Shown here: positions 13,478-43,229 of the stretch, piece after piece
Layout: each line of letters opens with the position of its first letter
Numbering within the stretch: position 1 is the first letter of the stretch
Assembly (NCBI GenBank): GCA_005408345.1
Contig: SEMN01000326.1
Coordinates: 310,001-374,000 of the forward strand
Direction of reading: 5' to 3'
DNA length: 64,000 nucleotides
Origin: Macquaria australasica
Lineage: Eukaryota; Chordata; Actinopteri; Centrarchiformes; Percichthyidae
Notes under the pieces: model-generated
Database searches by the model: none
The model's input: the letters and a program-made list of their open reading frames with translations, nothing else
Told to the model about the DNA's origin: nothing
Made by a program: the position numbers and the translations under genes

Positions 13478-15204
13478 AATTGCCCCATCCCCTCTTTCTC
13501 TCTCAACCTGTAAAGTGCGAGAAAGTGCAGGTGTTATGACTTTTGATGGGAACCATTTATGTTCTCGCGGGAAAACTCCACCCACATTCAGTGGACACTC
13601 AGCAGGGGAGGGGCAAAACATATAAAAGATTCTCTGCATGGGAGTCCTACCAACATTACACACAGTCAGTCAGAGCTTTACAAAATGAGCATCAGAAGCA
13701 AAAAGATGACATTCCAGGAGGCTCTGGAAGCCATCTTAGATCATGAGTGAAATAGAGGAGGATGTGTCTGAAGATGAAGACTATCTTGAGCTCAATTCTG
13801 ATTCTAATGATTCTGATTTTGAACCAGATGAGGGAATTGCTATTCCTATTCCTCCAAGCAAGACATTCATGTCAAAAAATGGGGAAATACAGTGGTCTTC
13901 ATCCCCAAGTATGCGTCAGGCAAAACTGTCTGCAGAAAACATAATAAAGACAGTGCCAGGGCCCACTAGGATGGCAGTGACTCGTGTGAGAGACACCAAG
14001 TCAGCTTTTGAGCTGGTCATGCCTAATTCAATCCAGAAATCATTCTGGAAATGACCAATCTAGAAGGGAGGCGTGTTTTTGGGGAGAAGTGGAAGGAGCT
14101 GGACAAAACACATTTAGATGCGTATTTGGGGCTCCTCATCCTGGCTGGGGTCTATAAGTCGACGGATGAAGGGATTGGCAGACGGGAGAGAGACAAGCTG
14201 CAGCTATTAGGACAGTGTGGGACAAGTGGCTGGAGCAACTTCCACTACTCTATAACTCAGGCCCTAATATCACAGTGGATGAAAGGCTGGTGGCATTCAG
14301 AGGTCGCTGCCCATTTAGGCAATACATGCCTTCCAAACCAGTTAAATATGGGATAAAAATCTGGGCAGCATGTGATGAAAATACCAGCTATGCATTGAAC
14401 ATGCAGGTTTACACTGGAAAGCCGGTTGGAGGAGCCCCAGAAAAGAATCAGGGTATGAGGGTCGTGCTCGACATGGCACAGGGTCTCGGGGGCACAACAT
14501 AACCTGTGACAATTTTTTCACAAGCTACAACTTGGGTCAGGAGCTTTTAAAGAGAAAGCTCACAATGGTCGGAACTGTCCGAAAGAACAGGGCTGAACTC
14601 CCTGCTGAGCTGCTGGTTATCAAGAACAGGGCCCATCAATCTTCCATGTTTGCCTTCACAGACACCACAGCCCTAGTGTCTTACTGCCCCAAAAAGGGAA
14701 AAAATGTTGTGAGAGGTAAGGAACGGAGTCCCTCATAATGATGAACCCCAAAGAGAAATATCACTAACGAACTGCAATTCCCCTAAACTCTACAGAGCTT
14801 TGTAGCATCTTTTAGTGTTGTGTTGGTTTTGGCCTACAAACCTTGTTTCCCGCAGCATACAGCTGTTTGTCAGTGAAAAAGCCACTGATAAAGCCACTGT
14901 ACACTACCTGCTCAGTACCAGACAGCAGACAGACAGAATTAGAGACTAGCTGGTGAACATAGTGGAGCATTTAGCAGCTAAAGAGGCAGTTATGCTCTTG
15001 TTTTCTAAAGTGTTAGCTTTATCAACTTTATAAGGTGATAATACTGTATGTAAATGTTGTGTTTTCAGCTTGTTTCCCCTACACCCAAATGAGCAAAAAC
15101 AATCTATTAATGCAGCATTAAGTAAAAGTAGTAATACCACAATATAAGTACATTTTTGAAGTATAGTTCCCCTATGTAAATAAAGAAATGTCTTCCACTG
15201 AAGA

Positions 15205-15235
<31 letters not shown>

Positions 15236-18048
15236 ACCCCAACCAATCGAGGCAGATGACCGCCCACCCAGAGCCTGGTTCTGGTTCTGCTCGAGGTTTC
15301 TGCCTGTTAAAAGGGAGTTTTTCCTTGCCACTGTCGTCTAGTGCTTGCTCATGGTGGGAATTGTTGGATCTCTGTAAATAATATTATAAAGAGTTGGTCT
15401 AGACCTGCTCTATATGAAAAAAAATGCCCTGAGATAACTTTGTTAAGATATGGCGCTATATATAAATAAAACTGAATTGAATTGAATTGAACACTAGCCT
15501 CAAAGCACAGGCTATGGGTGCATTCTGTTGCCAACACTGACTGACAGACAAATATTAAGTGACTTTGAGGTCTCAAAGACTTTTCCAAGAACACAAGAAT
15601 AACATGATAGGAATTCTTTTAATGCCATGTCCATTGGCTTGACTTGACTACATACACCTTGCTCTTTCCAACAAACATTTTTAAAACTGAACATCCACAT
15701 TCATCAGCAACAACATCATCATCATGACTGACTAATATTAACTTGTAACTAAAGATAACATTTTTTTGGAGAAAATCTATCAAAAGGCAAAAGTTTACCA
15801 ATATGATGGCCAACTGTATGCTCGTGTGCCTCCTATGTAAATTAAGAAAAAGGTCAAATTTTAGTAAGTACATTTTTTTGTAATTGACTATAGAACTGAA
15901 GTTTGTGATAGGGACTCTACTGTAATGGATGCAAAAAACTATCCAAACTCTTTTGTCTTCCTCTTGGTCAAGACATTTCACTAAAAAACACAAATGTGGT
16001 ACCTCATGGTGGAAGTAGAGGAACAGTCAGAGGATCACCAAAGTCATTAGGATTTCTCATCTGGGAAACATGACATCTGTCCAGTAGATGTTGATATATT
16101 TCACTGGATAAGTTAAATATTTGACGTGCAGGTGAGACACTAGATGAAACGTCAGGGGATCACCAAAGTTCGTAGGATTCATCTTCTGTGGTCTGGGTTA
16201 TCTGATCACAGTGCTTTCTGCGTGGATTTACTGCTTGCATTAACATGCCTCAGATAGCATATCCAGATACAGATCGCATGGTCTGACCAATTTAAGGGTA
16301 ATGAAGTCCTCAAAATCTAACTCTTGCTCTTATTTGGGGTTGTCAAATGCAGCTTTAAGGACACAGACACAGTGATGATGATTAACTTGAATATTGATAT
16401 AATTCTTTGTACTTATTTACTTAATTTCTTTTCTGTTAGGGCCATGACTGTTGCCCCTACCAGTTCACCTATAAGGGTCCAGGCACTCTGGAGTTTGTGA
16501 AGAAGCTGGACATCCCCAAGCAGACCTCCAAGGGCAGCATGTCAGCCATGCAACACTTCCGTAACCTGGACAAGAGGGCCACTGAGGAGGACTTCAACGA
16601 GCTGGGTACCATTCACCAGAACAGCATCACGTAAGGGCCACTGCTGCTTCCCTTTAAAGTAGCATCATAGCCTCTACCAAGGAGGTTATAGTGCTGCTTT
16701 TAGCACGATATTTCAAATATGTATTGACAGATTTCAGATCAAATTTGGTGGAAAAGTTGGGGCACCCTGGTGGTCTAGAGGTTAAGGCACCAGCCTAGGA
16801 TTGTGTGGCCTTGCTGGAAGTATGTGGTCTCGGACTGCTTTCAAGTTACCTATAGCACTTATAGAGTCTGACTCATTGATCCTCCAAAAAGTCAAGGCCT
16901 CTTAGGTTTGTTCATTTAACAGACACGAATTGGCATGTACTTATCCCAGGTAAGTATATGGATTTTTGTTGCTGTGCATGTTAAACTGTACAAGTGTGAA
17001 TCTCTGGGTGAGCTCTGATTGTCTCCAGAAATCACTGTTAAAACCACTGTCATGTCTGTGTTCAGCTTTTGTAAGCCTTGTGTGCATGTGTTGTGTCCTG
17101 CAGGCAGCTGTGTATTGTATCTGGGTTGAAAGCCAAAGTGGACAAGTACAGCAGTGTGGGTCTGGATGGAGCCATGGTGATCTGGGATTTTAAGGTACAT
17201 GTGTCAAACTCTGTCTTAACTACAAAAGAGAAGTTGCGATTTAATAACTTCACTCTAAGGATTATTACTGTATTGTATTTTAATGCAGTCGTCATAAACA
17301 GTGACCCTTTACAGTATTTTAATTGGAGGTTATTGAGATACTGTATTGAAGCTGGGTATACTGCAGATATTCACATACAATATAGTTAATTGATTCCTCT
17401 AATGGAAATTGGTTATTTGGAAATATAATGGAAGGTTTGATCAAATATCTTGACATAACTCTTTGACAGAGCAAAATCCATTTGCTGATGGAGACCATGA
17501 GATGCAGTTGAAAGCTCAGGAAAAAAGCTAGAACTTGAGTTAAAATTAATGCCAAAGATATGTTAAGGTTATTTATCATTGGTAATATTGGTAACTGCTG
17601 TTGTATCAAGAATAAAGCTTTCATGCTCAGTTATGGAAAATGTGTTTTGACACATTTCACCTGAGCACAAATAGTATACCTTCAATTCATTCATGTAATT
17701 CTTGTCATACTTCCACTTCAGTCCTCATACATTATTGCAGGTGAACACAGATTTATCTGATTTCCAAATCCCCAAAATAGTGAGCAGTGAGAATCACATA
17801 ATAACTGAGAAAATAGTCGAAATCACATACACAGAATTTAATTGGTCCCACTGATAGAGCAAAATGATTTTTCAGTGATGGTTGAGAAATGTGTTTTATG
17901 AATGTCATTCAAGAGACCCATGCTAGTCCAAATATAAGATAATAAGAGACTTTTTCATGCTGATAACATTCTGAAGGAAGCACTGATTAAAGTACTGAAC
18001 GTCTTAACTTCATTCTAACATGTTTGTGCTCTTATTGTGCAGCACTGA
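7225..18048 (+). CDS. arpc1a-like: Actin-related protein 2/3 complex subunit 1 (ARPC1A-like), divergent paralogue
   Basis: WD40 propeller subunit of the Arp2/3 complex, which nucleates branched actin. Coding exons: 7225-7288, 9096-9200, 9944-10166, 10435-10542, 11854-12060, 12428-12503, 16440-16630, 17104-17194 and the last codons 18043-18048. All have AG/GT borders and cumulative phases agree (64, 169, 392, 500, 707, 783, 974, 1065 nt). The first exon, MSLYSFGLEPLSCHTWNKDRT, is only 21 codons. Family marks: GIDWAPESNRIVTC, DRNAYVW, RINRAATCVKWSPLENKFA, STVLSLDWHPNNVLLAAGS, AGHDCCP, the insert helix MSAMQHFRNLDKRA near residues 295-307, and GLDGAMVIWDFK. Residue choices favour ARPC1A over ARPC1B, but substitutions such as SADLHCR for SCDFKCR and QLALVAHNSSITVID make it clearly divergent. 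It ends FK-H-stop at 356 codons against 370-372 in human, lacking the usual C-terminal tail. Introns hold a piggyBac relic, a GT microsatellite and a tandem duplication. Poly(A) signals at 18199-18208. Confidence 0.92.
7810..8300 (+). repeat. Dispersed repeat, GATGGCGCTAGATGAAAAGTC family
   Basis: Contains runs of AGCATGCTAACATGCTGAC and MMALDEKSEDHQNH-type sequence from GGCGCTAGATGAAAAGTCAG AGGATCACCAAAATCATT. Related copies occur at 16010-16180 and, inverted, at 28820-29000. Lies in the ARPC1-like intron 1. The short ORF inside it is repeat-derived. Confidence 0.55.
9701..9933 (+). repeat. Tandem duplication of about 114-120 bp next to a splice acceptor
   Basis: Two nearly identical units run head to tail: 9701-9813 and 9815-9933, from TCTGAATTAATGGAACTGGA to GAGATTCATAATT. 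The second copy has one extra GGAACT hexamer; otherwise no difference was seen. The second unit ends 10 bp before the acceptor of coding exon 3 at 9944. The near identity indicates a recent event. Confidence 0.9.
10810..11195 (+). repeat. Dispersed repeat, copy 1 of an inverted pair (partner at 32810-33115)
   Basis: Long words (GTGAGCCACTCTGTTGCACT, GGGTGACATGTTCCTTCATT, GACTCAATCCCACATACACC, GAGCTCCATTGTTGTCC) occur here and reverse-complemented at 32810-33115. The short ORFs inside are repeat-derived. Class unknown. Confidence 0.65.
11350..11555 (+). repeat. Dispersed repeat, CCACTTGGGGGCA family
   Basis: Matches 1405-1575 through ACAAGCTG..AACACAACAT, CACCTTATAA, ACACATCCAGCAGACA and CATTCATTTGGAGTTGTT. 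Directly follows the repeat at 10810-11195; the two may be parts of one longer element. Confidence 0.5.
12519..12601 (+). repeat. GT microsatellite, about 41 units
   Basis: An uninterrupted TG/GT run starts 15 bp after the 5' splice site at 12503/12504 of the ARPC1-like gene. Confidence 0.98.
13149..14738 (+). mobile_element. Degenerate piggyBac transposon (PGBD4-like), 3' truncated
   Basis: A TTAA target at 13149-13152 is followed by CCCTCCTGTTATG, a piggyBac-type terminal repeat, then the palindrome GGGTCAAATTGACCC. The transposase begins with an acidic N-terminus (ORF at 13743-14054, SEIEEDVSEDEDYLELNSD). It then shifts frame near 14045, with LDAYLGLLILAGVY following; sequence is missing before RRERDKLQLL. 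After another shift comes TVDERLVAFRGRCPFRQYMP (first catalytic Asp), WAACDENTSYALNMQVYTGK, and in yet another frame TCDNFFTSYNLGQELLKRK (second Asp). It stops after TALVSYCPKKGKNVV near 14715. The third catalytic Asp, the C-terminal Cys-rich domain and the 3' terminal repeat are absent, so it is dead. It lies in the intron between 12503 and 16440 of the ARPC1-like gene. Confidence 0.85.
14790..15125 (-). repeat. Dispersed repeat, inverted copy of the CCACTTGGGGGCA family
   Basis: The reverse complement of 15000-15125 carries ACAAGCTGAAAACACAACAT and CACCTTATAAAG, matching 1405-1575 and 11350-11555. The adjacent 14790-15000 resembles 2540-2890 upstream of prkar1a exon 2 (GTACACTACCTGCTCAGTA in opposite orientation), so the full element may be about 330 bp. 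Confidence 0.45.
15190..15490 (+). mobile_element. Retroposon 3' end with GAATT tail, copy b
   Basis: Plus-strand copy reading GCTCATGGTGGGAATTGTTG, GCCCTGAGATAACTTTGTTA, TGGCGCTATATATAAATAAA and ending in GAATT repeats at 15475-15490. The inverted long copy at 21918-22210, the plus copy at 45430-45565 and the tail at 58970-59032 share the 3' end and differ in 5' length, as expected for 5'-truncated LINE/SINE insertions. A TC microsatellite sits at 15208-15234. Confidence 0.7.
16010..16180 (+). repeat. Dispersed repeat, GTCAGRGGATCACCAAAGT family
   Basis: GTCAGAGGATCACCAAAGTC at 16027 and GTCAGGGGATCACCAAAGTT at 16151 mark two offset pieces of the element also seen at 7810-8300. Confidence 0.55.
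16755..16880 (+). mobile_element. Possible tRNA-derived SINE fragment
   Basis: GGCACCCTGGTGGTCTAGAGG followed by TTAAGGCACCAGCCT resembles a tRNA-type box A region as found at the head of teleost SINEs. No convincing box B was seen. Weak call. Confidence 0.35.
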
Positions 18049-18198
18049 GACAGTCCTGTCAGTCCTTGAGGCGTCAGAGGGTGAATCAACCAACACATCC
18101 TGTCAACTACTCTTTGGTGGAATATAATTGCCAGTAAACCCTTGTGCATAAATATGGAACTACTGATGTGCTTTGTGATATTTGTCAGTAAAAAATTC

Positions 18199-18208
18199 AA
18201 TAAATAAA
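18199..18208 (+). terminator. Overlapping polyadenylation signals of the ARPC1-like gene
   Basis: Two overlapping AATAAA hexamers (18199-18204 and 18203-18208) lie about 150 nt after the TGA at 18046-18048. They support the exon beginning at 18043 as the true last exon. Confidence 0.6.
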
Positions 18209-18374
18209 GAGGATATTTGCAGGCCAGACAATGCAGTGTAATGTCTTGTTCTTCACGTGTTGAGGTTGTGTATTCAGTTTATTGACATTTTTCTAATTTT
18301 TACTCACTTTCCTACTGCATATGTATGATGTATTTCTGTAGGTTATTACTTCACTGAACTGACACATCAGTGTC

Positions 18375-18545
18375 ATCATTAGTCGCCATGGGGAGTACTA
18401 CTCAGCCTATGAAAACTGTTGTATAATATCTTGTGTGGCTCTGGAGGAGTTTTCCAAAGCCTGAGAAAATAACCCTGATGATGTCATCACCTGCCATACA
18501 GTAACAAGACAGCAGGGCTTTGGGCCCATTGACTTCTTCAACATA
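18375..18545 (+). repeat. TTAA-ended repeat family, partial copy
   Basis: CATGGGGAGTACT, GTGTGGCTCTGGAGGAG, TTTCCAAAG and AAATAACCCTGATGATGTC match 19796-20045, 23359-23781 (inverted) and 58108-58490. Confidence 0.6.
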
Positions 18546-19108
18546 GGATAATGAATCATATAGATTTATTTAAACTGGTCATAGTAGTCGCTTTATTGTG
18601 AAAACGTTTAAGTACGTTTAATCGCTTGACAAAGAAAAGTATTAAAAACTTCATTAAAAAGTCAGACATTTAAAGTTGTCGTGCGTATAAGCCAATATGC
18701 GCACATGTATAACATGAAAAAAGACATTTTCTGACATCAATAGGATCTTCTGGTATATTCGGCATATACAATTAGCCATCAAGTTGCGCTGAATTTGATT
18801 AAAGTTGAAAATGAGTCACTTGCATCACACTGCTCTAACAGCTCCCTCCACTGTCTATTTTGGTGCACAATGACTGGCGATTCGACACTGCAAGTTGACA
18901 TTAATTCAAACACAAGTTATGGCTAGAGGCTATGAATTTTAACAGCCAAAATAATCATGTTTTACTGTATATTGACGATAACTACATTAAATTGTATTTT
19001 TTTTAACAGAGTTTGGCCGTATTTTGTTCTCCGCACAAGAGAATGTTGGGGATATAACTACATCATATGAATGGACAGACACAAACAAAGCCCACTCCGC
19101 CCTAGCAG

Positions 19109-19210
19109 CCAATAAAAACACACTATTGCACACCTGACCAATCAAAATAGAAGCCAGCGACAACTTGGTTTCACTACCTACCAATCGTAAGAGGCTGAAA
19201 TGTGACGTAT
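19109..19210 (+). promoter_or_regulatory. wipi1 promoter: three CCAAT boxes and a CRE-like half site
   Basis: CCAAT occurs on the plus strand at 19109-19113, 19138-19142 and 19181-19185, spaced 29 and 43 bp, followed by TGACGTAT near 19203. No TATA box is evident. Repeated CCAAT boxes of this spacing are typical NF-Y targets in TATA-less vertebrate promoters. Position about 280-380 bp before the ATG fits the core promoter of wipi1. The role is inferred from position. Confidence 0.5.
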
Positions 19211-19487
19211 CGCCGTCAGCTGTTCTTGTTTTGCTTCTTTTTTTCCTCCTTGTTTTCTTCCAGGGTTGGAGAACCGACCTCTGAAATAATCGCACTGAAA
19301 CGGAATCTGAATTCATTTCTAGCAGAGAAACCCGCCGGATCTGCCTCGAGCGCTCACTTACACACCACCCGGTCCACATTTCTCCCAAATTGGAGTCGTC
19401 TTCCGCCGACATCGAGCGAAGAGGTGCAGCCGATCCCAGGCCTCCAATCCAGGGCGGAGGGAGGGAAGGAGGTCGCTGGGAATCGGG

Positions 19488-38931
<19,444 letters not shown>

Positions 38932-39159
38932 CTGTCAGCTATAGCTAGCTGTCCTCCAACAGGTGTAACTTAAAGACTTAAAGGCATGACAAAGCATTCA
39001 TGCAAACAGAAAGACTGAGATTGCAAGCTAACTGACTCTCTGGCACAGTTCAGAAAAGATGAGCGCTTCACTTTCCCCAGTAACAATATTGGTTTGACTG
39101 TCAAATACTTGGACTTAACTTAACCGAGGACAAAGTGTCTCAACATAATTCACATTAGT

Positions 39160-39165
39160 AATAAA
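39160..39165 (+). terminator. Candidate wipi1 polyadenylation signal
   Basis: The first AATAAA after the wipi1 stop lies about 230 nt downstream. A short 3'UTR is plausible, but later signals may also be used. Confidence 0.4.
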
Positions 39166-39346
39166 TAGTTAACTTAGTGTTCAGTTTATTAGGTACACCT
39201 AGCTAAAACTAATGCAGTCTGATACAACAGTCCTGCAATAATTCCTCCCTTCATGAAGGGTATAATTTTCACTTTTTGTTCACACTGTTTTAGAGAGGTG
39301 TTGATTCAGCTGTATTGCGTTATACTGAGAGGTGTTTCAATGATTG

Positions 39347-39667
39347 GGGCTGTGTCCGAAATTATTCGCTGCTCACTACACGGTCCACTATATGGTGAGT
39401 TCGTCATTTTGTAGTGCTGTCTGAATTTACAGTGAGAATAATAATACACTATATAGTATCCCAGAACGCACCATCAAAAGTAGTGTACAACTGATGGTCA
39501 CTAACCAAGCACTATATCCCATCATGCATTGCGCTGAAAGAGAAATGGCAAACGGACGAGAGGAGAGAGAGCAGCGCGAAAACGTTTTTTCATTTTGCAC
39601 ATGAGCTCACTATATTGTCCTCCCTAGATAGTGAGTAGTTTGTAGTGAATGATTTCAGACACAGCCT
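39347..39667. mobile_element. Small terminal-inverted-repeat element, GGCTGTGTC type
   Basis: GGCTGTGTCCGAAATTATTC at the left pairs with GAATGATTTCAGACACAGCC at the right; inner words CTCACTA / TAGTGAGTAG also pair. No coding capacity. A roughly 320-bp non-autonomous DNA element; no clear target duplication could be read. Confidence 0.7.
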
Positions 39668-42600
39668 TAACCTACTGTCATTGATTTAAATAGGGTGGAC
39701 AAAATACTCAAAGGAGCTGACAGTACCAACGGCCATTCCAAATAGGTAGAAATAGCTGAAAATGCAAACAAAAAGGTGATCTCGTCATCCTCAGAGTAAT
39801 CACTGACTTTCTCTTGTCCAGTTTCATTTTTCAGCATTATCTGTTTCTTCATAATCAATTACTAAAGCCCCTTCAGACATGCACCTCTTTATGTTAATCT
39901 GACTGCAACTTAATATGTCGGTCTCATGTCTGAATAAATGTCTGAGTCAGTTTTACTTAAAAGTCATGACGGCAATCTTACACGGTCAGATCTGAGCCAT
40001 TTCTCTATCACTTTCAACACAGCACAAGTCTGAACGGAATTCTGTCAGGTTGACGTAAACGCTGCAGCACAAGGTGAAACATGTAAAGACAGATTAGATG
40101 TTGTGTTAGCTTTGAGTAGTACTTAAAGTACTGTTATAATTTATCACTTAATTATCATTTTTTAAGTGTGAAGAAAATAAAATCAGTTGTTAAACTAGGA
40201 AATACTGTGAAGGAGCCAATTTTAAGTTGTTGAGGAGATTCTTGTTAGATCAGTCTATAAACGCAGTGCAGAGAAAGGTTATTATTGCCCAACCCCAGTA
40301 ATAATCAGATCAGCAGTCTCCCTCCCTATATTTCTGTTTTGTTTTGTTTTTTATTCATGCCTGCATGGATGAATACGTCAATATCCAGCCAAACTCTTTA
40401 CATACAGCACGTGAGCAAATAGGAATTAAGTTGTCGTTCTACAAAATAGGCAGAGTAATTCTCATAAATGATGAAACAGTGAGTCACTGTGAGTAGAGGG
40501 TGTGCTCCCGATGGTCATAAAGCTTCAACAGCATAATCAGTTTAAATTCACTATTGATGCAGCCTGTGAGAGAACAGAAAACACCGTCACATCTGTTCTC
40601 CGAAACAGTGTGTAGCAATAGAGTGCTGTAGGGATGATGTATTTTTGTAGGCCAATCCGGAAGTTAGCATCGCCCTGGTTCCCTCAACAAAAATCCAATG
40701 GGATTTTTCCAATGGATTTTGGATTATCACAGAAAATAAGCTCTGTGGCAAACAAACGTTTATGATACCTACATGTTTTGTTCAGCAAGATAATCTTCAC
40801 AAATGAACACCACTTTTATGATTTTTGAAGCGTAAATGCAATCACCAGAAGTAAAAAGCTAACGTTAGGCTATAAACCAACTACACCACGGTCACATGAC
40901 TTCAACGTCACCACCACTAAGCTTCCAACTTGTAATGTGATTTTGATTCTGACCTCTTCTACAAAAGCCTTTGGGAAAGTTTGAGTTAGAACAGTTTGCA
41001 GTATAAACCCAACGAGGCTGTAAAGGCGGACGAGTGAGTAGATGAGTTTCTGTGTTTGTCGTGATGACGTTTAATGTCCCCGACAACCTCTGTAGTCCCA
41101 TTTAGCCACTTGTTAGCAACTGCCTTTTTAAGACACATAAAAGCTTCAAAATTCATGAGTGGGGTATTTACTGACGGATTTTATGTCGCAGAACAAAACG
41201 TGAAAATATCTTAAGCTTGTGTTAACCACAGACCTTATTTCAGGCATTTAACCAAAAACCCATTCAGAAACCCCACTGACTTCCAGACGAGGGAACCAGA
41301 AGTGCAAAAATGCTGACTCATTTTGGGGTTTTAGGACTCATTCCTGCAGCACTCTATTCCAGTGATGTAGCGCTGATGTGGCCATTGATTGTTTGCCTCT
41401 TCATCAGCCATTTTAAACACCCTGCTCAGATACTATGGCTCCACACTATTTAACTACCTTACTGTATGAGCAGAGTGAGTACTGTGGACCTAATTACATG
41501 CCTGCCTTGCATTAAAGGAAAATCCCGGTGTTTTTCCACCTGAGTCATACTAATTGTGGCCATTCTCTGTAAGTGCCATGCTAACTTTTCACTTGCCACC
41601 TCCTTGTACAGATTAAAGAAATTAATTAATAAAAATTTGCTTTGATTAGCTATTACAGCGAACTCCGGCTAACCATACTAGCTTCTATAGCTTCGAGTAT
41701 TCTATGTCAGCAGAGGTAAACACATATTACACAAAATGTCCTGAAAGGTTTTGATTGCTTTGTATGTTTTGTACCAAAATTGCCCTTTAACTGTGTACCA
41801 GGAAGTGGGACGTGAGCTGCATTTGACAAATCCTCTGGACAAAACTAACGGGTCTGTTCATGTGTTTTGGTAGATTAATTGGTGCCGCGACGGGACTGGA
41901 GGTGGCCAGGCCAGGCGCTCGTGAGTGGGTAGAAGGACAGATGGACAGACAGACAGACAGGCGCTGGCAAGTGAGATGAACAGCAAAAAAAAAAAAAAGT
42001 CTTTCAGGGTGCCAAGCTATTTTTTCAGTTAGAGAGAAAATAACATTGATTAACATTAACGTTCAAGTCGACGAGGGAAACAAAACACTGACCAAGAAGT
42101 AGATGTCATGTTGTAATTTCAGAGAGAACTAACTGGTCCTCATGTTACATAATGATTGTGTTAAAAGTAGCATACACTTCTGATTTTGTCACAGCACCAA
42201 TAGAACCGCTAAACTTCCCTCCAGCTTACTGTTGAGTTTCAAAACATCAGCTGTGAACTGAGAGGAAAGGTTGAACTTGTAGATGCTGTTGGCCACTTAA
42301 AAAAAATCAGGGAGTTTATTTTTAAGGAGTGTTTTATGAAAGTATAAGGTGCATGCTGGAGCAGAAATATAACCACGATTTACATAGCTTTATTACTTGA
42401 CATTAAGTTGCATTATTGTAGCAACATTTTTATTTTTATCATTAATAATAATATCCTAGTTTACATCCATGATAAAGAACCGAATTGTTGAAGTTTTTAT
42501 TCTGTATTGTATTTTACTGCATTGACATGTATGAAATGTTTCTGTGTATGCCTCCTGGATACATTTCAGTAGGTGTGTATGTACTGTTTGTTTGTGCCTA

Positions 42601-43149
42601 TTATCATTTGTAAAAGAGCAAAGTGTTTTGCTAATTGCACAAGACCAAAACAAGTGAAAGAAACAAAGAAATAAACACATAGAGTGGAGTATGACTGAAC
42701 CTATGCAAAGCAAAGAACTTGTCTTGTTTTATTTTATTTGATGCATTTCGTTTTTCACTTCATACAGAAGCTTATGGGTAAGATTTAAATGATTGATGTA
42801 CATGGCTATGGGCATTTATGGTTATATGAGTGAGGTCAGTCACCAGTTGAACATTGTACAACATTTACAGCCACTAAGAGATATTCACTTGGTAAAACTC
42901 TTGCATAAGTGTGTTTAACAGTCAGTACACACACAGTGATCTATTCAATATTCTGGCCATTGTAGGCTGTAATTAATTACTACAGCACAGCACACTGTGC
43001 TTTTATTAAGTTTGAACCCAAAGATGGCCCACGTGGCTATGTACCTGAATGAATGCTACAATAGTCTATTCAAGCAAAAGTACTGCCACTTGAGACTACT
43101 TAAGACTATTCTTATACCAGTATAGTCACTGAGCCAACATGGCATCCTG

Positions 43150-43229
43150 GAGGTCTCAGTATGCTTCAAACAAAGTGCTTGTCAAGTTGTCTAACAGTAT
43201 CTAAAACCCCCTTTCCAATGGCAGAATAA
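43150..43229 (+). repeat. Dispersed repeat, GTGCTTCAAACAAAGTGCTTG family, interrupted
   Basis: Matches 38445-38640 and 61845-62035 up to GGCAGAATAA, where the 555-bp element at 43230 begins. The insertion therefore landed in an older repeat copy. Confidence 0.6.

Larger units (their letters stand above)
18209..19487 (+). other. ARPC1-like to wipi1 intergenic region and wipi1 5'UTR
   Basis: No coding exon seen. It holds a partial copy of the TTAA-ended repeat family (18375-18545), AT-rich DNA to about 19000, three CCAAT boxes (19109-19185) and a GC- and CpG-richer 5'UTR from about 19300 to the wipi1 ATG at 19488. A CACGTG word lies at 18254-18259. Confidence 0.6.
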
